Below are positions 33,357-42,648 of a stretch of 64,000 bases of DNA, piece after piece. The notes beneath the pieces were generated by a model. The model was not told the DNA's origin. It saw nothing but the letters and a program-made list of their open reading frames with translations, and did not search any database. Position 1 is the first letter of the stretch. The number at the start of each line of letters is the position of its first letter. The stretch is from an uncultured Carboxylicivirga sp. (GTDB lineage Bacteria; Bacteroidota; Bacteroidia; Bacteroidales; Marinilabiliaceae), in assembly GCF_963674565.1 (NCBI RefSeq), contig NZ_OY771430.1:3224001-3288000 (forward strand), written 5' to 3'. The position numbers and the translations under genes were made by a program.

Positions 33357-35636
33357 TTAATGACTATAAATTCCACCTGATGCAGTAATAAATTCTTTTT
33401 CACCCCATAAACGAAACTGCACTTTTGGTCCATTCCAGGCTTGGGGCCAACCACCCATTATATTATTCAGGTAAACCAATTTCACCGGATGCTTACCCTT
33501 ACGTAATGCAATGGTCGAGTTATTTCGTGAATATCGTTTTACTTCTCCATTATTATCAATCAATAATTCTCCGGCGATAAAAAACTGGTCAAGATTGCTT
33601 GCGAACTCATATATTCCATCTTCTGGCACATCCATATAACCCGTAAAAACAGAAGCATAAGCTTCGTCATGTCCATCACGCTTATACCCCTTTACAGGTT
33701 TCATCAGGTTGATGTTTTCGTCCCAATTTTCAATCCTATCCAACTCTGCAGTATTTAAGAAATATCCTTTTGCGTATTTTTCTACCAATCCAGAATCGGT
33801 TGATTCAGGCTCAACAGCCTGCACGTAATTTGTTTTCTCTAAATGAATGGTTCTTACCCGACTCATTTTTCCTGTCTTCAATACTGTCGCAATCTTTATT
33901 GTTTTACTATCGGCAAAGATCAGTGGCTTCATATACACATTTGAATGTACCTGTGGATCTGATCCATTTGTTGTATAAACCATATCCAAATCCCGGGTAT
34001 TCGAAAACTCAACTTTTATATTATCAGTAAACACCATTCTATCAACCGGTCCTTCCGGTAATGGAATATGATAATTAATATCATGCATATCCATTCTCGG
34101 GTGCAGGTTGTCCAACCGAACAAGGAAACTATCATAGTTTCGTTGTTCTTTTGCACTCCAGTTCACTTCGGCCAAAGCAATAATTCGCGGATATACTCTG
34201 TACTCCACCAATTCAGGGGTATACATATATTCCGTCCATACATTACCCTGCGTTCCTAAAATATGATGTTTTTTATGTTCAGCTATATCTTTGGGAACCG
34301 GATCATAGCCATACACTTCTTTCAGTGAGGTATAACCTCCAATAGCCACCGGCTCAACCCTGTTATCGCCCTGGTAATGGTCAAGATAACACCAGTTACC
34401 CGGTGTCATTACCACATCATGTCCCTGATTAGCTGCTTCGATACCACCTTCTTCACCTCTCCAAGACATTACTGCAGCTGATTCAGCAAGCCCTCCTTCA
34501 AGAATCTCGTCCCAGCCAATCATTTTCTTACCATGTTTTAAAAGTATTTTCTCAATGCGTTTGACAAAATAACTTTGTAACTCATGCTCATCCTTTAAGC
34601 CTTCTGCATTAATGCGTTTCTGACAAAGAGCACACTCTTTCCATCGATCCTTTGGACATTCATCACCCCCAATATGGAAATAAGGTGACGGGAAAAGTTC
34701 AACCACTTCAGTAATGATATTTTCGAGAAAGGTAAAAGTTTCTTCTTTGCCGGCACAATATACATCGGGCTCAACACCCCACACATTACGCACTTTAAAA
34801 GGTCCGCCTGTACACGAATACTCTGGATAAGCAGTTAAAGCAGCCAAAGCATGACCGGGAAGTTCAATCTCGGGAACAACAGTAATAAAACGTTCCGCGG
34901 CATAAGCAACAATCTCCTTTATCTCGTCTTGAGTATAAAAACCTCCATATTCATACCCTTCTCCTTCTATCCTTTTTGAACCTATTTCAGTCAGTTTCGG
35001 ATATTGCTTAATTTCAATGCGCCACCCCTGATCTTCAGTCAGATGCCAGTGAAAGGTATTCAGTTTAACCATGGCCATAATATCCAGATGCTTTTTAATA
35101 TTCTCAACCGGGATAAAATGACGACAAACATCCAGATGCATTCCACGCCATTTAAACCGTGGAGCATCTTTAATTTTCACTAATGGCACAATCCACTCCA
35201 TATGTTGCACAAACTTCTGACTCTCCACTTCAGCCGGCAACATTTGTAAAAGTGTTTGCATACCATAGAACACACCAGCGGCTGTCTTAGCTTTTATCTG
35301 TGCTCCGGTTGAATTTACTTCCAGAAAATAACCTTCTTCTTCACATTCAATGTCAGAGTCGATAACAAAAGCCACATAATTCTTCTCAGGATATTTTTCA
35401 GATATAGATAATTTAAACTGAGAAGTACTTTCAATCTTATCAATAAGAATTTGTGCAATGGAAGTCAAACTTGAATCATTGACATACAATTGTGTTTCTT
35501 TGGTCATTTCAAATTCCCCCACTAATTGTTCCACTTGTTGTGGAAAAGGAATGATCATCACTTCATTGGTTTCTTTTTCTGAGCATGAAATCAATACGAG
35601 TGAAAGCAAAATCAGAATTAAGGAATTCTTAAGCAT
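33357..35636 (-). CDS. GH20 beta-N-acetylhexosaminidase lipoprotein
   Basis: 759 residues from the ATG at 35636, giving a clean lipoprotein signal with LISC; an in-frame ATG at 35663 would add nine residues. Order: GH20 N-terminal domain (about 25-150), catalytic TIM barrel (about 155-490) with the Asp325-Glu326 pair in HIGGDECPKDRW, then a chitobiase-type C-terminal region (about 520-590, MVYTTNGSDPQVHSNVY) and a PA14-like beta domain (about 610-755, with YMDVPEDGIYEFASNLDQ). It releases GlcNAc or GalNAc from chitin-type oligomers, glycans or peptidoglycan fragments by substrate-assisted catalysis, probably at the cell surface or in the periplasm. Confidence 0.94.
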   Translation of the reverse strand: MLKNSLILILLSLVLISCSEKETNEVMIIPFPQQVEQLVGEFEMTKETQLYVNDSSLTSIAQILIDKIESTSQFKLSISEKYPEKNYVAFVIDSDIECEEEGYFLEVNSTGAQIKAKTAAGVFYGMQTLLQMLPAEVESQKFVQHMEWIVPLVKIKDAPRFKWRGMHLDVCRHFIPVENIKKHLDIMAMVKLNTFHWHLTEDQGWRIEIKQYPKLTEIGSKRIEGEGYEYGGFYTQDEIKEIVAYAAERFITVVPEIELPGHALAALTAYPEYSCTGGPFKVRNVWGVEPDVYCAGKEETFTFLENIITEVVELFPSPYFHIGGDECPKDRWKECALCQKRINAEGLKDEHELQSYFVKRIEKILLKHGKKMIGWDEILEGGLAESAAVMSWRGEEGGIEAANQGHDVVMTPGNWCYLDHYQGDNRVEPVAIGGYTSLKEVYGYDPVPKDIAEHKKHHILGTQGNVWTEYMYTPELVEYRVYPRIIALAEVNWSAKEQRNYDSFLVRLDNLHPRMDMHDINYHIPLPEGPVDRMVFTDNIKVEFSNTRDLDMVYTTNGSDPQVHSNVYMKPLIFADSKTIKIATVLKTGKMSRVRTIHLEKTNYVQAVEPESTDSGLVEKYAKGYFLNTAELDRIENWDENINLMKPVKGYKRDGHDEAYASVFTGYMDVPEDGIYEFASNLDQFFIAGELLIDNNGEVKRYSRNNSTIALRKGKHPVKLVYLNNIMGGWPQAWNGPKVQFRLWGEKEFITASGGIYSH

Positions 35637-35776
35637 AAGGCCATTTTTAAGGTTTATATCCATTCTCTTATCAAATGTAACAAAAGACTATCAATAACCA
35701 GCCTTTAACTTAACCACTTATTGAGTATACTGTTATAAATTGTCGTATCTTCGCAGCAAATTTCAATTTAAGTAAT

Positions 35777-36661
35777 ATGACACATAAGGCAGGCTTCGTA
35801 AATATTGTTGGAAACCCGAATGTTGGAAAATCTACATTGTCGAATGAGTTGGTTGGAGAACGCTTGTCGATTATCACATCTAAAGCTCAAACCACACGTC
35901 ATCGAATATTTGGGATTGTAAATCAACCCGAATATCAAATTGTATTTTCAGATACTCCGGGCGTACTGAAACCCAACTATAAGTTACAGGAGTCGATGCT
36001 TCGCTTCTCAAAATCGGCGCTGGCTGATGCTGATGTTATACTTTATGTAACCGATACATTTGAGAAGCCGGATAAGAATGATGACTTTTTGGGTGCTGTA
36101 CAAAAAACAAATATCCCTGTTTTATTGGTAATTAATAAAATTGATCTGGTTGATCAGGAGAAACTGGATGGCATTGTTGATTTCTGGAGAGAACAACTAC
36201 CCAATGCAGAAATCTTTCCCATGTCGGCATTACATAAATTCAATATTTCGAATCTTAAAGATCGCATCATAGAATTGTTGCCCGATTCACCTCCTTTCTT
36301 CGACAAGGAATCATTGACTGATAAGCCTGAGAAATTTTTTATCACTGAGATCATTCGTGAAAAAATATTAATCCAGTACAAAAAAGAGATTCCATATTCA
36401 GTGGAAGTAGAAGTGGAAGAATTCAAGGAAGGGCCCGACAGAGTCGACATTCGCGCTGTGATTCATGTGGCACGCGATTCTCAAAAAGGAATTATCATTG
36501 GCCATAAGGGAGTTAAGCTAAAATGGGTAGGCATTGAGTCTCGTAAAGACATAGAAGCATTTTTGAAAAAGAAAGTAATGCTAACAACCTATGTTAAAGT
36601 ATCAAAGGACTGGAGAGATAAAGAAACTTTTTTAAGAGGACACGGGTACGATTTGAAGTAA
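35777..36661 (+). CDS. era: GTPase Era
   Basis: 294 residues. G1 GNPNVGKS (about 11-18), G3 DTPG, G4 NKID, and a C-terminal KH domain with IIIGHKGVKLKWVG. It assembles the 30S subunit by binding near the 3' end of 16S rRNA. A promoter-like TATCTTCG is at 35746-35753. It precedes der by 91 bp. Confidence 0.97.
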   Translation: MTHKAGFVNIVGNPNVGKSTLSNELVGERLSIITSKAQTTRHRIFGIVNQPEYQIVFSDTPGVLKPNYKLQESMLRFSKSALADADVILYVTDTFEKPDKNDDFLGAVQKTNIPVLLVINKIDLVDQEKLDGIVDFWREQLPNAEIFPMSALHKFNISNLKDRIIELLPDSPPFFDKESLTDKPEKFFITEIIREKILIQYKKEIPYSVEVEVEEFKEGPDRVDIRAVIHVARDSQKGIIIGHKGVKLKWVGIESRKDIEAFLKKKVMLTTYVKVSKDWRDKETFLRGHGYDLK

Positions 36662-36691
36662 AATCAAAATCCTTAAGCTTTCTTAATTTAA

Positions 36692-36722
36692 TTGGTGTGC
36701 GTGCTGATTTTCACTACTTTTG
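36692..36722 (+). promoter_or_regulatory. Promoter for der
   Basis: TTG at 36692-36694, 20-base spacer, TACTTTTG at 36715-36722, followed by the ATG at 36753. Indicates that der can be transcribed independently of era. Confidence 0.6.
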
Positions 36723-36752
36723 CAGCCCCAATTTGATTAAAACGAAAATACC

Positions 36753-38060
36753 ATGGGAAATATAGTTGCAATTGTTGGAAGACCAAACGTAGGTAAGTCA
36801 ACGCTATTCAATAGATTAACAGGTACACGCCAGGCTATCGTTAACGAAGAAGCCGGAGTTACCCGCGACCGTTTATATGGGAAAGCCATCTGGAACGGTG
36901 TGGAATTTTCAGTGATTGATACTGGTGGTTTTGCTACCAATTCCGATGATATTTTTGAAGAAGAAATACGCAAACAGGTATTAATTGCCATTGACGAAGC
37001 AGATGTTATTGTTTTTGTGGTTGATGTTCTGACCGGAGTTACCGATTATGACGAAGGTGTTGCTGAAATATTGCGACGCACACAAAAGCCTGTTTTAGTT
37101 GTTGTTAATAAAGTTGATAACCACGATCGAATTGCCGAATCGAGTTATTTTTATTCTTTAGGTCTGGAAGAGCTATTCCCTATTTCGTCTGTTAACGGCG
37201 CCGGAACAGGTGAATTTCTGGATCGCCTTATTGAAGTTTTTCCAAAAGAAAACACTCAGGAAGAAGAGCTGGAACTGCCACGTTTCACTATAGTTGGTCG
37301 TCCTAATGCAGGTAAATCTTCTATTCTGAATGCTTTTATTGGTGAAGAACGTAACATTGTTACCCCAATATCCGGAACTACACGTGATTCAATTTACACC
37401 CGATACAATAAATTCGGCCACGACTTTTATTTGGTTGATACTGCCGGTGTACGTAAGAAAAACCGTGTACATGAAGATCTGGAATTTTATTCTGTGATGC
37501 GTGCCATCAGAGCCATCGAAAATTCAGATGTTTGTATGTTAATGATTGATGCTACCCGTGGTTTCGAAGGGCAGGATCAAAAAATATTCCATTTGATACA
37601 GCGTAACCGAAAAGGAATTGTTGTATTGGTTAACAAATGGGACCTGGTTGAAAAAGATACTCATACAACTAAAAAGTTTGAAGAGCAGATCAGAAGTGAG
37701 ATGGCTCCTTTCACTGACTTTCCAATTGTATTTACTTCAGCATTAACCAAACAGCGAATCCATAAGGCTATTGAGAAAGCTATTGAAGTATACAATAACA
37801 GAAATCTTAAGATTCCAACTTCCCAATTGAACGAGATTTTACTTGCCGAGATTGAAAAGAATCCGCCTCCATCAATCAAAGGAAAATTCATTAAAATCAA
37901 GTACATAACACAGCTACCAACACAATCACCTGCATTTGCATTCTTCTGTAATTTACCGCAGTATGTGAAGGAGCCTTACAAACGTTTTCTTGAAAATAAA
38001 ATAAGACAGTACTGGAATTTTAACGGTTTACAGGTTCAGATTTTCATGCGTAAAAAATAG
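36753..38060 (+). CDS. der: Ribosome-assembly GTPase Der (EngA)
   Basis: 435 residues with two tandem GTPase domains: G1 GRPNVGKST at about 8-16 and GRPNAGKSS at about 180, DTGG and DTAG G3 motifs, NKVD and NKWD G4 motifs, and a C-terminal KH-like domain (about 350-435). Essential for 50S maturation. The length is normal for the family. Confidence 0.97.
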   Translation: MGNIVAIVGRPNVGKSTLFNRLTGTRQAIVNEEAGVTRDRLYGKAIWNGVEFSVIDTGGFATNSDDIFEEEIRKQVLIAIDEADVIVFVVDVLTGVTDYDEGVAEILRRTQKPVLVVVNKVDNHDRIAESSYFYSLGLEELFPISSVNGAGTGEFLDRLIEVFPKENTQEEELELPRFTIVGRPNAGKSSILNAFIGEERNIVTPISGTTRDSIYTRYNKFGHDFYLVDTAGVRKKNRVHEDLEFYSVMRAIRAIENSDVCMLMIDATRGFEGQDQKIFHLIQRNRKGIVVLVNKWDLVEKDTHTTKKFEEQIRSEMAPFTDFPIVFTSALTKQRIHKAIEKAIEVYNNRNLKIPTSQLNEILLAEIEKNPPPSIKGKFIKIKYITQLPTQSPAFAFFCNLPQYVKEPYKRFLENKIRQYWNFNGLQVQIFMRKK

Positions 38061-38090
38061 GCTTCAGCTTGAATTCTTATAAATTGGCAT

Positions 38091-38138
38091 ACAAAAGCAA
38101 ATAGGCTCATTAAAAGATTTGTATATATTTGCTTTTGT
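38091..38138. promoter_or_regulatory. 13-bp perfect inverted repeat overlapping a promoter element
   Basis: ACAAAAGCAAATA at 38091-38103 and TATTTGCTTTTGT at 38126-38138, with 22 bases between. The right arm overlaps TATATTTG (38124-38131), a good Bacteroidota -7 element for the porin at 38187. It may be the der terminator, an operator, or both. Confidence 0.5.
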
Positions 38139-38186
38139 TCCAACTTGACCAAATTGATAGTAAAGCCCATTATCACACATCTTAAT

Positions 38187-40190
38187 ATGCATCGTATTCA
38201 ACTGAAATACCCTCTTCTGATTCTATTATTGTTGGTTGTTTTTTCATCTTATGCACAGGAGCGGCCAGAAGGAAGACCTCAGATGGGTGGCCAGATAGAT
38301 CCTGATCAACAACAGCAAAATACTGGTTCCATCGAACCTGATATTAGAGCCTGGCATCTGACAGACGATTACACTTTTGCTGATACTACAGCTGTTGATA
38401 CACTTACCAATGGTTTTCAGATCTTCAACCCTATTTATCGTAAAAGCATAGCCAATGCTCATTTAGGCAATATGAATACAGCCTATCAGTCAATGATATT
38501 TGAAGACCGGGAGTATAAGTACGGGAATTTATTTTTCAATTCGTTCCTTGCCTACATGCCCGATGTTGATGAGATGTATTTTTACAATACTAAAACTCCC
38601 TATATCAATATCACTTATAATTTTGGTGGTCCAAAACGACGTTCTGAAGAACGAGTTAAAGCTATGTACACCCAAAATGTGAATAAAGCACTAAATGTTG
38701 GTGCCAGCTATTCATTATCCTCATCTATTGGTCAGTATTCCTCTCAAAAAGCAGAAGTTGATAATGCACAGTTCTTTACCAGTTATGATGGTGAGAAATA
38801 TAGTTTTCAGGGAGCATATATTTACTCTAAACTTAAAACCTTAGAAAGTGGTGGAATTGACAACGATGCTCAAAACGGAGATTTTAACGAAATAGATGCA
38901 TCGTCAGTTATTACGCGATTCACATCTGCTGAAAAAAACCTGACTAAAAAGAAGATATTTTTTAACCAATCTTTTGATATCGGAAAAATCACATTAACCG
39001 ATAAAGATTCAGTTCAAACTATTTTACCTGTCGGAACTGCTTTTCACACCTTTGAATTTGAGCAGAATAAAATGGAGTATAGCATTCCTGATCTGGAAAA
39101 TTATTATTCCATAACAAATCCTTTTTATCCAAATATAAATAGCGACACACTTCAAACTAAGGATAGTGTTCGAATTAATTCTATTCGTAACATTTTCCAG
39201 ATTAAGTTTAACGAAGAAGCAAACTCATTATTTAAATTCGGACTAAGAGCATTTATTACAAATGACATATCATTTTATCGATTTCCTAAAAAACCAACCG
39301 ATTATACAATTGATGACTCCGATTATATTCCGGAATATATTAATACCGACACAACATTAGTTACAACGGCATTAGGAGGTCAGATCTTTAAAAATCTGGG
39401 GAAAAACTTCTGGTGGAATGCCGGCTTAAAATTATATTTCCAGGGCTACAGAGCTGGTGATTCAGAAATAACAGGTGAAATGAATTCCAGTTTCAGGGTT
39501 TTAAAAGATACTGCAGGATTTTTTGCCAATGGTGGAATTTTCCTTACTGAACCTGAACTATTTGAAACCACGTATTATTCTAACCATTTGGAATGGAATA
39601 AAGATTTTGGAAAGAAAAAAACGATTCAGTTTAAAGGAGGAATACGTATCCCAACCAAACAATTGGAACTTAGCGCAGGTGGATATCTGATGAACAACTA
39701 TATTTATTGGAATTCAGATGGAACACCAAATCAGAGCGACGGATTAATTCAGGTTTTTCATGGAAATGTTAAGAAGCTTTTTAAATTGGGTAATATCAGA
39801 ATCGACAACGATCTGGCATTTCAATACAGCAGTAATGAAAACATTATACCATTACCTGCTATTGCTTTATATAACTCAACTTATTACCAAAACACCCTGT
39901 TTAAAGTATTGCATTTTCAAATAGGTTTTGATGTAAGATACTTTACCCAATATTATGCTCCATTTTACATGCCGGCTACAGGACAGTTTACTATTCAAAA
40001 AGAAGAAAAAGTTGGAGACTATCCTTGGGTGGATGCATTCCTGAATTTTCAGTTAAAAAGAGCACGTGTCTATATAAAATACGATCACGTAAATCAAGGC
40101 TATCCGAACAAACCCTTTTATACCACGTACAACTATCCGGGAAATCCACGTGTGATGAAGTTTGGCGTATCGTGGAATTTCTATGACTAA
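38187..40190 (+). CDS. Putative outer-membrane porin (Porin_10 family)
   Basis: 667 residues. The signal peptide (cleavage near SYAQ) precedes a low-complexity EGRPQMGGQIDPDQQQQ region and then a long beta-barrel with alternating aromatic strands. It ends MKFGVSWNFYD, aromatic near the C-terminus. It fits the Bacteroidota putative porin family. The ATG at 38187 (MHRIQLKYP) is preferred over 38145, which would add 14 residues ahead of the signal peptide and overlap the likely leader. The substrate is unknown. Confidence 0.8.
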   Translation: MHRIQLKYPLLILLLLVVFSSYAQERPEGRPQMGGQIDPDQQQQNTGSIEPDIRAWHLTDDYTFADTTAVDTLTNGFQIFNPIYRKSIANAHLGNMNTAYQSMIFEDREYKYGNLFFNSFLAYMPDVDEMYFYNTKTPYINITYNFGGPKRRSEERVKAMYTQNVNKALNVGASYSLSSSIGQYSSQKAEVDNAQFFTSYDGEKYSFQGAYIYSKLKTLESGGIDNDAQNGDFNEIDASSVITRFTSAEKNLTKKKIFFNQSFDIGKITLTDKDSVQTILPVGTAFHTFEFEQNKMEYSIPDLENYYSITNPFYPNINSDTLQTKDSVRINSIRNIFQIKFNEEANSLFKFGLRAFITNDISFYRFPKKPTDYTIDDSDYIPEYINTDTTLVTTALGGQIFKNLGKNFWWNAGLKLYFQGYRAGDSEITGEMNSSFRVLKDTAGFFANGGIFLTEPELFETTYYSNHLEWNKDFGKKKTIQFKGGIRIPTKQLELSAGGYLMNNYIYWNSDGTPNQSDGLIQVFHGNVKKLFKLGNIRIDNDLAFQYSSNENIIPLPAIALYNSTYYQNTLFKVLHFQIGFDVRYFTQYYAPFYMPATGQFTIQKEEKVGDYPWVDAFLNFQLKRARVYIKYDHVNQGYPNKPFYTTYNYPGNPRVMKFGVSWNFYD

Positions 40191-40205
40191 CATCAATGGT
40201 GTAAA

Positions 40206-40236
40206 TTGCTGGCAGAATACATTTTAATTATCTTTG
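40206..40236 (+). promoter_or_regulatory. Promoter for mltF
   Basis: TTG at 40206-40208, 20-base spacer, TATCTTTG at 40229-40236; the ATG is at 40260. Near-perfect match to the Bacteroidota consensus. Confidence 0.7.
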
Positions 40237-40259
40237 CCACGAACTAACGAGAAGGTATT

Positions 40260-41684
40260 ATGCGATACAGCTATATATTATTACTGGTTATTGCCACTTT
40301 GTTTGCAGCGTGCAATTCAGGTAATAAGCCGACTCTATTCAACCACTCTGAAGAAGAAGTTGACATAGATCTTGACGACATTGTCAAGCGCGGAAAGATA
40401 AAAGTGGTAACCGATTATAATTCTACCAACTACTTTGTTTACAAAGGTCGTCCACTGGGATATCAGTTTGAGTTGCTAAAAGCCATGGGAAACCAGTTGG
40501 GCTTAAAGCTAGAAATTACAGTATCCAATAACGTAGAAAAAAACATTAGTGACCTGCTAAATGGCGACATCGACCTGATTGCCACCAACTTCACAGTCAC
40601 TCGCGAAAGAGGAGATAAGATTACTTTTACCGAACCTCATTGTGTGACACGTCAGGTATTGGTTCAACAAAAATATTCTAAAACAAACGGATCAAATCCC
40701 GGAGTGTTTAATGAAATAATTCGCAACCAGCTTGATTTAGCTGGCAAAACCATTTATGTACAGGAAAACTCTTCGTTTGTTGAACGATTACGTAATTTAA
40801 GTAATGAAATCGGAGACAGCATCAATGTTGTAGAAATTCCTGATTATGAAGTAGAACAACTAATTGGTTTGGTTGCCAATGGTGAAATCCCCTACACTGT
40901 ATGCGATGAGAACATGGCACGCATCAACTTAAATTTTTACGACAATCTGGATATTGAGACTGCCATCAGTTTTCCTCAAAAAATTGCCTGGGCTGTTCGT
41001 CCTAATTCAAGCGATCTATTGGATGTTGTCAATAACTGGCTTATCAACTTTAAGAAAACTCAGCAATATCAGCGCATTTATCGAAAATACTTTATCAACG
41101 AAAGATCTAATCATTTAGTAGATGCAGGATTCCATTCCATTAGAGGAGGAAAGGTATCTATTTATGACGCCATCATTAAAAAAGAAAGTAAAAAATACGA
41201 TCTGGACTGGCGCCTGATTGCCTCACTCATCTATCAGGAATCAAGGTTCCTTCCAGAGATTGAAAGCTGGGCCGGAGCCAAAGGTCTAATGCAGCTTATG
41301 CCTGAAACAGCCGATTATTTTGGGGTTAAGGAAATAACTTCTCCAACCGATAATATTAAAGGTGGATTAAAGTTCTTAACCTGGTTGGATGGCAGATTAA
41401 GCAAAACGGTTGAAGATCCTGATGAAAGAATAAAATTTGTACTGGCAGCTTATAATGTAGGATTAGGTCATGTTCAGGATGCTATGCGTCTGGCTGAGAA
41501 AAACGGAAAGAACCCATTAATCTGGGAAAATAATGTAGATTATTATCTTTTAAATAAATCGAAGCCGGAGTTCTATAACGATCCAGTTGTAAAATACGGT
41601 TATTGCCGGGGAGAAGAACCTTATCACTATGTTACTGATATCCTTGAGCGTTATAATCACTATAAGAATGTAATAATGGATTAA
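40260..41684 (+). CDS. mltF: MltF-type membrane-bound lytic transglycosylase
   Basis: 474 residues. The lipobox is FAAC (Cys about 19). An extracellular solute-binding (SBP_bac_3-like) domain covers about 45-270 (KVVTDYNSTNYFVYKGRPLGYQFE), and an SLT domain covers about 290-440, with catalytic Glu327 in YQESRF and the motif GAKGLMQLMP. It cleaves peptidoglycan with formation of 1,6-anhydro ends, probably gated by muropeptide binding to the first domain. The last 53 bases overlap the convergent Nudix gene. Confidence 0.93.
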   Translation: MRYSYILLLVIATLFAACNSGNKPTLFNHSEEEVDIDLDDIVKRGKIKVVTDYNSTNYFVYKGRPLGYQFELLKAMGNQLGLKLEITVSNNVEKNISDLLNGDIDLIATNFTVTRERGDKITFTEPHCVTRQVLVQQKYSKTNGSNPGVFNEIIRNQLDLAGKTIYVQENSSFVERLRNLSNEIGDSINVVEIPDYEVEQLIGLVANGEIPYTVCDENMARINLNFYDNLDIETAISFPQKIAWAVRPNSSDLLDVVNNWLINFKKTQQYQRIYRKYFINERSNHLVDAGFHSIRGGKVSIYDAIIKKESKKYDLDWRLIASLIYQESRFLPEIESWAGAKGLMQLMPETADYFGVKEITSPTDNIKGGLKFLTWLDGRLSKTVEDPDERIKFVLAAYNVGLGHVQDAMRLAEKNGKNPLIWENNVDYYLLNKSKPEFYNDPVVKYGYCRGEEPYHYVTDILERYNHYKNVIMD

Positions 41685-42306
41685 GCTGATTTTCTTTCAA
41701 TACCTGAAGAAATTCACTTAATATCATTGCTGTGGCTCCCCAGATTTCAAAATCATTCAATGAAAAAAATGGAGCCTCAACAACTACATCATTAATTTTT
41801 CGTGAAAAGCACTTAATATTTTTTGGGTTAACCAATTCAGACAGTGGAGCTTCAATCAACACATCCACCTCACGTGGATCAGGCTTAAAAACAGGCGAAT
41901 AAGGCAATACACCTACCTGAGGATAAACAACAAAATTGGAATTGGGGATATAAAGTGAAGTCAATTCACCAACATATGAAACATCCTTTCCAATAATGCC
42001 AATTTCCTCTTCGGCTTCCCTTATTGCTGTATTAAAATAACAGGTGTCACCATCTTCAGTTTTGCCACCAGGAAAACTCACCTGTCCACTGTGAGCTCCT
42101 TTATAAACTGAACGTTTCATCAAAGGTAGATACCAATTACCTTCTTTCATATACAATAAAATCAACACACTACTTTCCCTCGCTTTATTAGACTCAGGAA
42201 GAACCTTACCGGTAAACCTAACAGATGGCGCCATTAGCGACTGTGCCTTTTTGCCAGGTAAAGGTTTACGAAAAGCCTCAAGTAATATTTGTGTTTGATT
42301 ACTCAT
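41632..42306 (-). CDS. Nudix hydrolase, CoA pyrophosphatase (NudL) type
   Basis: 224 residues. The coenzyme-A-type signature LMKRSVYKGAHSGQVSFPGG is followed by a Nudix helix ending AIREAEEEIGI (about 94-104), spaced from PGG exactly as in NudL. It likely hydrolyses CoA or its oxidised forms to phosphopantetheine and adenosine 3',5'-bisphosphate. The C-terminal 17 codons lie antisense to the end of mltF. A TATATTTG minus-strand element is at 42318-42325, very close to the start codon. Confidence 0.9.
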   Translation of the reverse strand: MSNQTQILLEAFRKPLPGKKAQSLMAPSVRFTGKVLPESNKARESSVLILLYMKEGNWYLPLMKRSVYKGAHSGQVSFPGGKTEDGDTCYFNTAIREAEEEIGIIGKDVSYVGELTSLYIPNSNFVVYPQVGVLPYSPVFKPDPREVDVLIEAPLSELVNPKNIKCFSRKINDVVVEAPFFSLNDFEIWGATAMILSEFLQVLKENQLNPLLHSYSDYNAQGYQ

Positions 42307-42648
42307 TCAGTTTCTTTCAAATATAACTCCCAAAATGTTTTTTTGTTTCTCTTTTAAGTTAAGAAATTGTTTTGATAAATCATGATCTGAACTTGAAATA
42401 CAAGCATAAAAAAAGGTCGGGCGTTCCCGACCATATGTCCCATTTATTAACTTAAACCTTTTAAGATTTGTGTTTACAATAAAACAAACACTATACCAAA
42501 AAATGAGACATTGGTCATTCAACCAAATTAATATTCATATATCATTAAATATCAACAAACTAACATGCTTTAAATTTTAATCTACAACTCAGTATACGCA
42601 ATATTTACTGTTCGGTTTCGAACAATTGATGTACGCTTATAATAGAAT
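42307..42648. other. 342-bp intergenic region with a minus-strand terminator and possible small RNA
   Basis: It lies between two minus-strand genes. It contains a strong minus-strand terminator at 42408-42432 that is 217 bases past the permease stop codon, and a promoter-like TTG-N21-TTAATTTG on the minus strand (42553-42555 and 42524-42531). An ORF of 71 codons here spans the terminator and has no family resemblance, so I do not call it. Confidence 0.5.
42408..42432 (-). terminator. Intrinsic terminator (minus strand)
   Basis: GGTCGGG-AACG-CCCGACC stem followed by seven Ts on the minus strand. Confidence 0.85.

Noticed and set aside
42307..42522. 71-codon minus-strand ORF between Nudix and permease genes
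   Set aside because: It runs straight through an intrinsic terminator and resembles no family.
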